Source: Vigna angularis | Lineage: Eukaryota; Streptophyta; Magnoliopsida; Fabales; Fabaceae | Assembly (NCBI RefSeq): GCF_016808095.1 | Contig: NC_068976.1 | Coordinates: 32,544,371-32,608,370 of the forward strand | Reading direction: 5' to 3' | Length of the DNA: 64,000 nucleotides | Shown here: piece after piece, positions 12,319 to 23,329 of the stretch | Numbering within the stretch: the stretch's first letter is position 1 | Layout: each line of letters starts with the position of its first letter | Position numbers and translations under genes: made by a program | Notes under the pieces: model-generated | Database searches by the model: none | Seen by the model: only the letters and a program-made list of their open reading frames with translations | Told to the model about the DNA's origin: nothing

Positions 12319-12756
12319 ATGGAGGTATATGGCAAACCTATGGTTGCAGCTCCTTCAAATGTTATTTATCTGTCAAGTATTTTGGGCCAAGATGGTCCAG
12401 TACCCTGTCACAGGTGCAACTGGAAATGTGAAAATGAACATGTTTGTGGAAACATGTATCGCTGCAAGCTAACAGGGCTGACTCACATCTGTGATAAAAA
12501 CTGTAACCAGAGAATTCTGTATGATAACCATAGCTCACTTTGTCTAGCAAGTGGTCAAATTTTCCCCCTTACTCCAGCAGAGGAACAAGCAGTGAGAGGT
12601 GTTCGCAGAAAGCTAGATGCAGAGAATTCGCCCTCTGATAGCTGTGGTTTTAAGCGTAGGCGTGATGCACAATTTCATCCTTCTCCTTTCGAGAGATCTT
12701 TCACTGCTGTCGGTCCTATCTGCAGCCAAGTTGGAGATGGCATGGATATGAAGTAG
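12319..12756 (+). CDS. small Cys/His-rich conserved plant protein, function unknown
   Basis: The 145-residue frame lies in a single coding exon. Its first 75 residues contain eight cysteines spaced C-x2-C-x3-C-x5-C-x5-C-x8-C-x3-C-x12-C (C30, C33, C37, C43, C49, C58, C62, C75), with nearby histidines (HVCG, THICDKNC, NHSSLC). This is a plausible two-zinc fold. The C-terminal half has a proline/leucine stretch (FPLTPAEEQAV), a basic KRRRDA patch that could be a nuclear signal, and a Ser/Pro-rich tail. There is no signal peptide or membrane segment. I recognise the layout as conserved in flowering plants but know no established function. Codon use, the in-frame ATG, the TATA box and the 5' UTR intron upstream support a real expressed gene. 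Confidence 0.8.
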   Translation: MEVYGKPMVAAPSNVIYLSSILGQDGPVPCHRCNWKCENEHVCGNMYRCKLTGLTHICDKNCNQRILYDNHSSLCLASGQIFPLTPAEEQAVRGVRRKLDAENSPSDSCGFKRRRDAQFHPSPFERSFTAVGPICSQVGDGMDMK

Positions 12757-15700
12757 ATATCTATTATATAACTGAAACAGACTCATAATTTTTCTTGTCC
12801 CTTTGAAGTTTTTTTACTTTTGTCTATCGGATGAGTATCTAAAACAGACATTGAACAGTTATGGATTATTTATTGGTGGACATGATGTGCCCCCATCTGC
12901 TGTAGGAAGAAATCTTTATATTTCTAGTATTAATGTAATGTAGCCTTAAAGTAGCAACTGTTGAATGGGGATTTGAGCAGGGTCTTTCTACGCGCAACAC
13001 ATTTATGACACTTGAATTGACATCAGTTTTCTTCTAAATCTAGTGAGAAGCTGACTGTCATAGCCGTCTACAGAATGTATTTTGGCTTTCATTGCTTGAA
13101 TTTGATTCAGTCCATTGATAGATGCATACATGAGAAATGTACTTAACCGTAATCCTTTATTAGTTAACCATCAAGTTTCTAGTGTATCTGTAACCATAAA
13201 GAATCCCCGCTAATGTACGCATTGCTATTGCTACTGTCATAAGCTTTGTACTCCTTAATTTTGTATGAACAGCAAACAGTTATTTGGTCCTTAGGGTCAT
13301 ATCAATAACCTTGACTTCTGTAGGCTGAGGTTCTCTCCAGTTTGTCATATGAACAAAGTTGTTGGTATGCCATCTGGTGAATTGATTTTGAGTTTGCTGC
13401 TTGACTCTTCCTATTTCTGTTGCAGGCTCAAGGGTGATCTAGTCCACATTTTCATTCTTATTCATTTTCTGATATATTTTTCATTCCGTGATTTGATTAA
13501 ACTATTACCTGTCTGAGGTTACTGTAGCTTGTGCAGGTTTTGAAGCCTATGCTAGGAAGGAGCGTTCAAAACATTGTCTTGCAATACTGAATTAATTTTT
13601 ATAATATAGAATTGTTCTATACTATCAGTTATTGATAAATGCCTTTTTTTCCTTGAATGAATGCAGGCATTGCGACTTCTGCTCAAATCTTTTCTATGGT
13701 GAAGTTTGGAGAAACCAACAGTTATGGGGCTATAGAGTCTAAAGGCTACGTAGGTAATACTAACACTCCAGGATGTCAAAAGTATTGAGACCAGATCATT
13801 TATGGTGGTGCTGTACAGATACGGTAGAGATACAAGTAGGGATGATAAAGTAGGGATGCCTAATCTCTGTTATTAATTTTATTTGAAATTGTGGTTGAAT
13901 TCTATTAAATGATTTAATACTTGTTTGGTAGATGGTGAGGTGACATTGAGCAAATAAAGGGAACATAGCAGCAGCAACATCAGTGTTGAAAAATTGCACA
14001 TTGTATTCGAGGATGGAAAGTAATAGCTTCCGATTAAAAATGAAGTCTCTTACAAAATTGTCATGTCAATGATTTCTGCCAAATTTTGTACTTGTTATAT
14101 GTACTAGTCACAGTTGTAATTAATCTTTAATTTGGTTTATAGACAGATGTAGCTTTTGATTCTGATATTTATAAAGCTAGAGGTTGTAATGTAGCTTTCA
14201 TTTTCCAACTTATACTTGTAGCAGAGCATCCTAAATATTTGAAATTTGACAGATATATTAGATGAGTTATTATCAACAGATTGGTTGATAAATATTTTAA
14301 AATAAAATTTAATTACTGGTTATATTAACAAATTTTGCCCGGAGTTCTTTTCTCACTAATATTTATATTGATTAATTTTTGTGGATTGTGGTTGTTGTTT
14401 GCACTGTATAAATGCCAGAATTCACTGTTGATATTACCTAGTAGCATGCATTCACCTTTTTACTTAAGGCAACATACAAACACTTGAACCTGTTAGAGGA
14501 AAACGAATCAGTGATTGTGGTTTTTGGTTGAGCATAGAAGGTTGAGAGTCTGTCAAGGACAGAGGAAGGTGAAGAATAAAGAAGGCAACATTTGAATCTG
14601 CCAAAAGAATGAATAAGAATATTTCAATCAGTTAATTGGAAATAACTTCAGTTTTTAGTGTTTTTTAAATTTCAAAACAATTAAATATATCTATATGCAC
14701 ATTAAGAAAACAATCTACTGTATTATTTTTCAAGTTTTACCACAACCCTTCAAGAAAACAAGAAATATATGTATCATAAGATCATAACTCATTAAAGGTC
14801 TCCCAACACCGACTCTCATAATCACATTTTGATTACCCTGATTAAGAAACAAAAACTCCATAAAAGAAAAGAATTAGAACATCATCACTTGGAAAACTTT
14901 AACTAGTATTTTTGTAAAATAAGAGTAAAAGATGATCTATAATATAAGGGAACAAAGTGATAATCTTGATCTTTCAACTTTTAAAGAACAGCTGTAAGAA
15001 GTGTTTGAAAAAAACTTGTAAAAATGCTTTTTCAAGTTCTAGAAATTTTTAGTTTAATTAGTACTTTAAATTATGTAAACATTGGCTTTGTTGCACTGGT
15101 AGTTTTAACCAACTAAAAATATATTTTAATCAGATAAAACAAAAGTATACGAACTTTTTAGACTTTTTAATCTGATAAACTCACTTAAACAAAGGTCTTT
15201 AATTATTTTAGCTGATTAAAAAATGTGTTTTAATATATTAAAATGAGACAAATTTAAGGTTAAATTTTATTCCTTTTCAATTTTATAGTAAGAAAATATC
15301 AAAGCGGTTTCTGTATTTTTTATTTTATTTGTCTTAAATTGATTTTTATTTTAAAAGAGATGTCCATGTTAATTTTTTTTTAATTTTTTTTATATTTATT
15401 TTTTTTTAAGAAAACAAATTTATCACGTCAAACTCACATAATATTGTATTATATGGTTGAACTAAGATAGCTGCATATTTGCATAATATTGTATTATATG
15501 ATTGAATTAAGATAGCTGCATATTTAATCATTTAGGATATTTTTATATTTAATCAACTTAAATAGGTGCTCGTATTTTAAATATTTTAATTAAATTTATT
15601 TATCTAAAAAATTAAATCAATTTGAATGACGTTAAAAATTGTGACGTGATAAACTTAGATGAATTATTTTTATTTATAGTTTTAAAAAACTTTAATTTAA

Positions 15701-15780
15701 TCAAAACACAACATTTTAATTAGGAAATTTTGATTAAAAGAAATATAAAATTTATTTTAATTTTTATTATTATTATTTTT
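12757..15780. other. 3' flank and AT-rich intergenic DNA
   Basis: The first 200-1500 bp have transcribed-looking composition with several TTGCAG/GTGCAG acceptor-like sites (13424, 13535, 13665), so a long or alternatively spliced 3' UTR is possible. From 14250 to 15780 the sequence is AT-rich with no recognised gene. Confidence 0.45.
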
Positions 15781-16480
15781 ACTTTTATTAATGTTTTGGT
15801 CTCTTTGCAAGTCTACGTCGTGTCCACCATCGTAAGCTGATCCTAGGCAGAAACCACCATGGACAAGCCATTTTCAATCCCAAGAAGGAACAAGATTCGT
15901 GAAGAACAGAAACCCCAGAAAAGAAATCAAATTGAAACCCTTATCTCAGACCTTAAGATCAGAACAACAACCTGCGAACCACACCCCCAGTTCACGACCA
16001 TCAAGATGCAGAAAAGCGACAAAACCCCAAGAACAGGAATCACCCAAATTGATCCCAGAAAGAATTTTGGGAAGAAGAAGAGAATTTCCTGCATAAACCA
16101 CAACCCCAAATCAGAAAACAACACGAAGAACAATACTTCTCCTTTTAGCGGATGAACCGAACAGAGAAGAGGTCGCGCCCTCGCCGTGCCATTGTCACGC
16201 TAGTGTAGTGCTGTTGCCGCCAGAGTTCGCCTCTCTCCTACGAAACAACCCACAACCAGAGGAGGAGGAGAAAGTCTCTCTCCTAGCAACGCGAGCTCGT
16301 GCCACGGCGGAAGGGGAAGAAACTCTCCCTGAGTCAGAGGTCCAGATTCTCGCCACCGCCAAAACCACGAACTGCAAAACGCCCTCTTTTTTCTAAGGTT
16401 GGGTGATCCGAGTAAGAAGCAACAGAGAAATTGAGCTAGGTTTTTCTGGCGAGGATAAAAAGGATGAAGATAAGGGAAAA
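15780..16480. other. GC-richer island, unresolved
   Basis: This 700-bp island of higher GC lies within AT-rich flanks. It contains a 98-codon plus frame (15859-16155, starting MDKPFSIPRRN) and, on the minus strand, sequence resembling a 5' gene end with TTTATGCAG/GAAATTC and TTCGCAG/GTTG splice-like sites. No family is recognised. It could be an untranslated first exon region, a captured gene fragment in a decayed transposon, or a spurious frame. Confidence 0.3.
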
Positions 16481-18635
16481 CAATGTTTTAAATTTCGGTA
16501 CTAGATCAATCATCATTTGAAATTAAAGTTTTTTAAAACTGTACCGCCACCAAAGTCTCTCACCTCAATAAAATTTGCTCGGTCATTAAACTATGTACAT
16601 TATATTAAAATTTCAGTACATACTTATTTTTTTTATCTGTTTCAAATGAGTCGTATTTTTTTTTAAAATGAACATATTTTATTTTTTGTTAACGAGTCTC
16701 AAAAGACATTAAATTAAGATTACTTGATGTAGAGAGAATATATTGATGTTTGTTTCTTATTCACTTCCCTTTTTAATAATATTTATTTATTTTCATTAAC
16801 GCATTTATCCTAATTAAGGACGAAGTCCAAATTAATTCAACTTTAAAAAAAAAAGAACTTAATTGAGAACATTCATGTTTGAGGCGATCATATCACACAA
16901 ATATCTGAATTGATTAAACCTATTCAAAAAAGAAAAAAAAGCTGAATATTAAAAAAAAGTTACGATCAGTTACACCTCTTTACACGTGACACTTTTGTAA
17001 TTGTATCAAAATTTTAAAAATGAAAACCAAATTGAGAGAAATAAAAATAAAAATATCTATTTAAGATTTTTATAAAAAAAAAAATATGACTAATGGAATT
17101 ATTTAACGTAAATTTAGAAAAACTTAAGCAATTTTAATTAAGTAAAAGTGTTTCAATTTGCAAATTCAGCAATATCAAATATATTTTAAATGATTAAAAA
17201 AATTTAACCAACTAAAAGTAACTTATGGCTTTTATAAAACAAAAATTAACACCTATATATATTTTAAGTAAATCTTATCAGTACGGAAACATGTTAACTT
17301 ATTTACAAATCAAACAACAAGATCATCCATCAACCCAGTTTTCACCAAAAAATCCAACATGGTCCACCTAGATTCCTTCAATATATATACGCACGAATTT
17401 TCAACAAAAGCATGGACTATCAGATCCATTCCTTTTGTTAGAGTGTTAAACACTCAAACATATGAGTAAAACTTTATTGAAAATTCTCAAACAAATTTTT
17501 AAGCACGGATAAAAAGTTATTAAAAACTGCAAAATTTTAGATTTTCATGGGATTTGAAATTATCCACTTCATTATCTCATATTCCACTTCCATTCTTTTC
17601 AAGTTTTTAATCAAGGATATTTTTAGTTATTAAATTTCAACCAAATATATTCATAGAAATAATTATTTATATCATACCCTGTAACACTCTCCAAAATCTT
17701 CTACAAAATGGAACTAAAATTACCGGTTGAACAGAGAAACATGTTTCTAATCTTTATCCAAAATGATTCTTTTGTATAGTTGAGAAGAAGAAAACAAAAG
17801 GGGTGAAAACAAAGTTACAGATAAACCAAGAAAAACTGCTGAGAAAATTGGAATTCTTTTCTTATCAAACGAGATCATATTATGTACCCAAAAGAAGTAT
17901 TAGCCATATATAGTTGCTTAAGCCAAAAGTTGATACCAAAATTCCACAAACTCAGAAGTTTGTGACTTTAGCAATCAGATGGGTGGAGTCAATGTCCCAA
18001 AGGCTACTTTTTCTCAGTTCCCATTGAAACAATGATAACAATTTAGCGTGTGTTTAAAGAAGTTTTTGGTCAAATTCACTGCTGAAAAGCTTGTCCTTTT
18101 CTTCCATGAAAGGTCAATTTTCTGAAGTCACTGCACAGTAGCAAAGCGTGTAGTTAGGTGTAGGAAATAACGAACTAAAAGAAAAATATGCATAATTTCA
18201 TACACAAGTTTTCCCTTTACGTATTCCCTAGTCAATGTACTTCTACGTAGGAGGAATCCTAGGTCACTTCTTTATGGGATCATCCTATCCTATGCAATCA
18301 TGCAACAATTTTTCCTACATGGTGGAATCGCAGTTTCTGACACGATTATTTGAAGGAAATTCATGATTCTCCTGTCACAGAGATCACATAGATTAATGTT
18401 GTTTCCTTATTTTCTCAGTTCTCCATGAAACAGAAAAGGCAAAGAATAGCTTCTTAATTAGGCCATCCACAATAAAAGAAATGCTAAACCCATGTAGCTG
18501 GTATTGTGCCTGATAATTTCTCCAAAGCAACGTAGCAGACATTCTTGATACAAATATGGGAGGGTTACTCATTCTTGGCACATCATCAATTCCCCCAAAA
18601 ACACACAACACAACCAATAATACTAATCATAGAAA
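16481..18635. other. AT-rich intergenic DNA upstream of the thaumatin-like gene
   Basis: No coding region or clear repeat was seen. The last few hundred bases should hold the promoter of the thaumatin-like gene, but no convincing TATA box was identified. Confidence 0.5.
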
Positions 18636-19914
18636 ATGACAATAGTGGCATCATGGAAGTTCCAAAGTTTCTGTGTTATTTTGTTTACTTTCTTGTCTTA
18701 TTCTTTCTCTTCTATTTTCACCATAACAAATAACTGCCCTTATACCATATGGCCTGGCACACTCTCCGGTTCCGGCTCACCGCCGCTTCCGACGACCGGA
18801 TTCCGGCTGGACTCCGGCCAGATGATCAAACTCACCAGTGTTCCAGGGTGGTCGGGAAGGATCTGGGCTAGGACTGGCTGCACATTTGATGCAACAGGAA
18901 TTGGCAAGTGTGAAACAGGTGATTGTGGTGGAAGATTGGAATGTGATGGAAATGGTGCTGCTCCTCCTACCTCATTGTTTGAGATAACTCTTGGCAAAGG
19001 CAATGAACAAGACTTCTATGATGTCAGCATGGTGGATGGCTACAATTTGCCATTGCTTGTTCAACCAAGAGGTGTGTATGGTTCTGGGGTCTGCAATGCC
19101 ACAGGTTGTGTCACAGACATCAACAGAGGTAAGATGTTTTCCAAAACATAAGTCAGTGTAGAATTTGGATTCTCTGTTGGATTTTTCTGTACTATTCATA
19201 TACTGTATTTTTTTAAAATACACCCATTTTAAAGTTTTAAAATATATTAAAAAAAAATATTAAAATCAATGTATTTTTAGTGTTCAGTAGAGGACAACCA
19301 AAAAACATCCTTAACAGAATCAGAAGTCTTAATTGTAACATGTTCATTATTAGGTACCAGAATTGCATCTCATTCATCCTGAATTTGATAGGTTGTCCCA
19401 AAGAACTTCAAGTAGTGGGTGGAGATGGATACCAGGGTGGTGTTGTTGGGTGTAAAAGTGCTTGTGAGGCATTTGGGTCAGATGAGTACTGCTGCAGTGG
19501 AGAATTTGCCAATCCAAGTACATGCCAGCCATCCTATTATTCCACCCTTTTCAAGCAGGCTTGTCCAAAAGCTTATAGCTATGCATTTGATGATGCTACC
19601 AGCACTTTCATTTGCAAAGCTTTTGAATATGACATTGTTTTTTGTCCCAACAGCAACAGGTATATGTTTCCACTTCCCATTCTCTTCCAATTTATTGTTG
19701 CAGAGAGAAATCCTAACACTCAAAACTGATTCAACATTTCAGAGCTAGGAAACCAAATGCTCCAGTTCCTCCTCTACCACCATCAATTGGATGGCCTGAT
19801 CAGAAGGTTCAGCAGCAACTCCATTCTTCTTCAGATATTCTCTTGCCCTTTCCAGTGACACTCTTTCTCTTTGTGCCTCTCTCTCTGTGCTTGCAGCAAA
19901 GTCTCAGACACTGA
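18636..19914 (+). CDS. thaumatin-like protein (PR-5 family), with hydrophobic C-terminal tail
   Basis: This is a secreted thaumatin-fold protein of the PR-5 family, whose members act in defence or bind cell-wall glucans. Exons are 18636-19128, 19392-19659 and 19743-19914. Splice sites AGAG/GTAAGA, GATAG/GT, ACAG/GTATAT and TTTCAG/AG all keep phase. The product is 310 residues. Residues 1 to about 26 are a signal peptide, and the mature protein starts near FTITNNCPYTIWPGTL. The domain has the canonical 16 cysteines, with blocks GWSGRIWARTGC, GDCGG, FYDVSMVDGYNLP, GC and CCSGEFANPSTC, and ends at FCPNSN. After the domain come a Pro-rich linker (PVPPLPP) and a hydrophobic C-terminus (LLPFPVTLFLFVPLSLC), as in TLPs with a GPI-anchor signal or membrane tail. 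No lesions are seen. Anchoring is inferred. Confidence 0.92.
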
Positions 19915-21224
19915 TATGAGCCAACACCACAAGAGAATCTCAAAGTGTTTCTTCAAACAAAGAGTACCAATAAACGCAGAAATCGAGCAGGGAATGTGGA
20001 ACACATCAGGATCCTCTGGAAAAATAAATAAATGCAGAAATCATTCTTTCAGCGATTCAGAACCGGATTCATTTACCATGAACTCTAATGTTTGAAAAAA
20101 TATATATAAATGACAAAATTCATATGAAAAAAAGTATGCCTTGTAAATAATAAAAAATAATTCTTAAACTGATCTTCTAGTAATTAGTTTTCTATCTGTT
20201 GGTCTCAATGTTAAAGAAAGTCATGGTCTCAAATATATTGCACATTAATATTCCACTTACTTATAATTTTTTTATCTTATTTTTATATTTTATTTTTAAC
20301 TAATTTATTATTATTATTTATTTATATTTTATGTTTATTTTATTTTTTATTATAAATATAATTTTATATATATTTAATATAAAAATAATTAATCTCATAC
20401 ATAATTTTTAGTGCAAAATTAAGATATGAAAAACATTCATGCATGTAGCAGCTAATTTTTTTCAGTTACATTAACCTTAATTTAGTCCCATATTAATAAT
20501 TCATGTCACTGTTTAATATAAGAATATGAATCTAAAGGAAACATACCGTGACAGTTTTTTAAATGAATATTAGTTCTTAACCAAAAAAAATGAAAACTCT
20601 AGAGGTTTACTACAACAAATCTAGACATTATTTTAAGATAAAAGGGTTTTATTAGAATACGTTTTCATTTGGAAATTTCTTATAGTATTAATGATCAATT
20701 AGAATATTTTCATCCTGATGATCATTTTGAAAGTGTTATTATTGTTATTTTTTTACAATTCTGAACTTTTTCCGTCTATTATTTCAAACATTCCAAACAC
20801 GACACAACTAAACTTTGATTGAACAAAATAAATAGATTTTACTTTTAGTTTCTGCTTTAACTTCACATCTCTACATAATATAATATTTTTTTGTTTTTAG
20901 TCTTTTTTTATGTTCAAAATCGTAGAAAAAGGAAAAAAAATATATAGAAACGAAAAGAAAAAGTTAACACAAATACAAAATTTACATTAAACCTTAGAAT
21001 CGTACAACCCAAACGTGTCGTAGTTAAAATCGCTCAAATTCATTTTTCATTATTATTTCCTGGTTTGATACTAGCTTTGCGAATTCGAGCATTCCAACTT
21101 TCTGAATAGAAAATTACTGTGTAAAATTGAGATGAATCATTCTCTCCATCAGATTTAAAACCTAGAAATCTCTTAATATTGATTTATTACTCAAATTTAG
21201 GAGACAGTAGAGTATTAAACAACA

Positions 21225-21294
<70 letters not shown>

Positions 21295-21544
21295 TATTTT
21301 AAAACTTATATTTGTTTGGTCTAAATCTAAATTAAACCCAGAAATCCAGAATCCATGTTACACGGTCCAGAAATGAAACTGGGGAACTACCAAACCTTGA
21401 CCTAAACCTTAACAACAGAACCTACATATACATCATCGAATTTTACGATGGTAATGGCATATATCACTTCATACCGCACAGTTGCACACCGGACAGTAAC
21501 AACGACGCGCTGTACAAGAACATGCAAATAAAGAAACTTTGGAT
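19915..21544. other. AT-rich intergenic DNA
   Basis: No gene was recognised between the convergent thaumatin-like and LSU genes. The first 200 bp are probably the thaumatin-like gene's 3' UTR. A long TA microsatellite lies inside (21226-21291). Confidence 0.5.
21226..21291. repeat. (TA)n microsatellite
   Basis: A perfect TA run of about 66 bases. It is the source of a spurious Ile/Tyr repeat frame. Confidence 0.98.
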
Positions 21545-21853
21545 TTATGAGGAGGATCGAAGGGGAAAGGTGGTGTTGAGGAGAGAGTGTGCTTGTGAGA
21601 GCTGATCAACGAGTGAAACGATGCGGGCGTGGTAGTCACGCGCCTGCAGCAGCGCTTCGGCTTCGAGGTCACCGAGCTGCGCGCAGAGGCGTTCCTCCGC
21701 GTCCTCCGCCACGGAGAGGCGATCCAATGCGGCGTGGAGCTGGCTCCTCACGTGGTCCTCCCTCTCCTTGCTCCGTTTCAGCTCCTCCTCCAGCTCCTCG
21801 TTCCGCTTCTTCAGCTCCCTCTCAAACGACGTCGTTTCACCCTTCCTCATCAT
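21545..21853 (-). CDS. LSU-type (RESPONSE TO LOW SULFUR) coiled-coil protein
   Basis: LSU proteins are short plant coiled-coil hub proteins induced by sulfur shortage and other stresses, and they form dimers that bind many partners. The 102-residue frame starts at the first ATG (21851-21853, MMRKGE). The longer open frame upstream begins only with GTG and is taken as leader. A heptad-rich stretch of Glu, Lys and Arg (ERELKKRNEELEEELKRSKE) leads into the family signature AEDAEERLCAQLGDLEAEAL, then QARDYHARIVSLVDQLSQA. It is a single exon, as usual for the family. Composition is GC-rich compared with its AT-rich flanks, which is common for LSU genes. A TATTTTAAATA element at about 21918-21928 on this strand may be the TATA box. 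Confidence 0.82.
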   Translation of the reverse strand: MMRKGETTSFERELKKRNEELEEELKRSKEREDHVRSQLHAALDRLSVAEDAEERLCAQLGDLEAEALLQARDYHARIVSLVDQLSQAHSLLNTTFPLRSSS

Positions 21854-21928
21854 CACCTTCCCTGCAATGCAATTCACTTTCTAACGCCTCCTCTGCTGCG
21901 TTTCTGATTCCGTTCAGTATTTAAAATA

Positions 21929-23329
21929 CTCGATTGGAAGAGTTATAATCAGGTGTGTCCAGGTTCAATGAACCTCACCTTACACATTTCACAAAAATCT
22001 CAGATATAAATTTTACTTATCATTTTTTAATAAAATTCTTTAAGATTAAATTCATACTTCATGCATTGTTTTCGTATTAATATGCATAATTACATATATT
22101 TACTTTTAATAGAAAATTTTAATAAAGAAACGATGTTACATGATAAATTATTAATTACATATGATAAATATATTCAAAATTTATCAAGTTTTTATTTTAA
22201 AAAGAATTGGAGCCCCGTTTTTTATTTCTATTACTTCATATTATTTTGATGTTACAGATATTTACTTCACGAAAGGGACACAGGTATACTCAAATCAGTG
22301 TGCACCCATAATTTTATATTATTATTTAATCCATACCATAATGAAAAGTAAAGATAACCAAATGGAGTTATTTTTTATATTTATTTTAACTTTTTTTATT
22401 ACGTATAAAAAATAGTGTTCTCACCTGGAAAATTCATATCTCATCTTCTTCGGTATACATATGTAAAAGAATAATAATATTAGTTGTTAAGTTTATATTT
22501 GTTAATTAAGATTTATCTAATAAAATTTGATTTATCAACACTAGTAATTTTTAACATGTATCATGTTTAAATATGACACTAATTTAGAATAATCTCTAAA
22601 CCTTTAACTGTTTGTGATGAGATAATATATATAAATGATTGTGGAGAAAGGAGTAACGTGAAGCAACTCCTCACCTCTTCAAAAGTCAATTTAGTTTCAT
22701 CTTCATCATTCTAATTATTATATATTATGATATATTATGTATCCAACACCATTATTATATACTTTATATGTATAGACTTGTATATATCAACCGGATTGTT
22801 CCGTTAAATTTGGAAGAGACTAATTGATAATGAATAAGTTAATCTAAATATGTTAATAATCACATTTAACATATTTAAGTGGTGATTAGATAAACTTTAA
22901 TAAATTTTGAAAAAAAATCTATAAATACATATAAAAGATATAATTATTAAAACTTTTATGATATTTATTATAATATTAATTGTTTAATAAATCAAATTCA
23001 AATATAATGTCTTTAATAAGTACATTTGATCTGTTAAAGGTTATTGAAAATCGACATTGAAATAGAATAAAGATACTTGAAGAATGATAAAAGATTACTT
23101 AAGTGGATACTTAATCCTATACATCCAAAATATTATATAATTTATTTCCTCCTAAATTATCAAAAAATTTATATTATTCCTAAGCATATTTAAAAAGGTA
23201 AAAATTCTATAACTATTTAATAATAAAGTTTATTGTTTAATCAAATTTAACTAATAATAAAAGATGTGCTGTTAGAAAATTACTAATAAAAAAAATATTT
23301 CCTGTAATTATTATTGATAGATTAAATAC
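21929..23329. other. AT-rich intergenic DNA
   Basis: Noncoding sequence of very high AT content with no recognised gene or repeat boundary. It ends at the left edge of a gypsy LTR. Confidence 0.5.

Noticed and set aside
21179..21376. 65-codon frame with a long Ile/Tyr repeat
   Set aside because: It is only the translated TA microsatellite at 21226-21291.
21589..21924. 111-codon plus frame opposite the LSU gene
   Set aside because: It is an antisense shadow of a GC-rich coding exon. The minus frame has the family signature.
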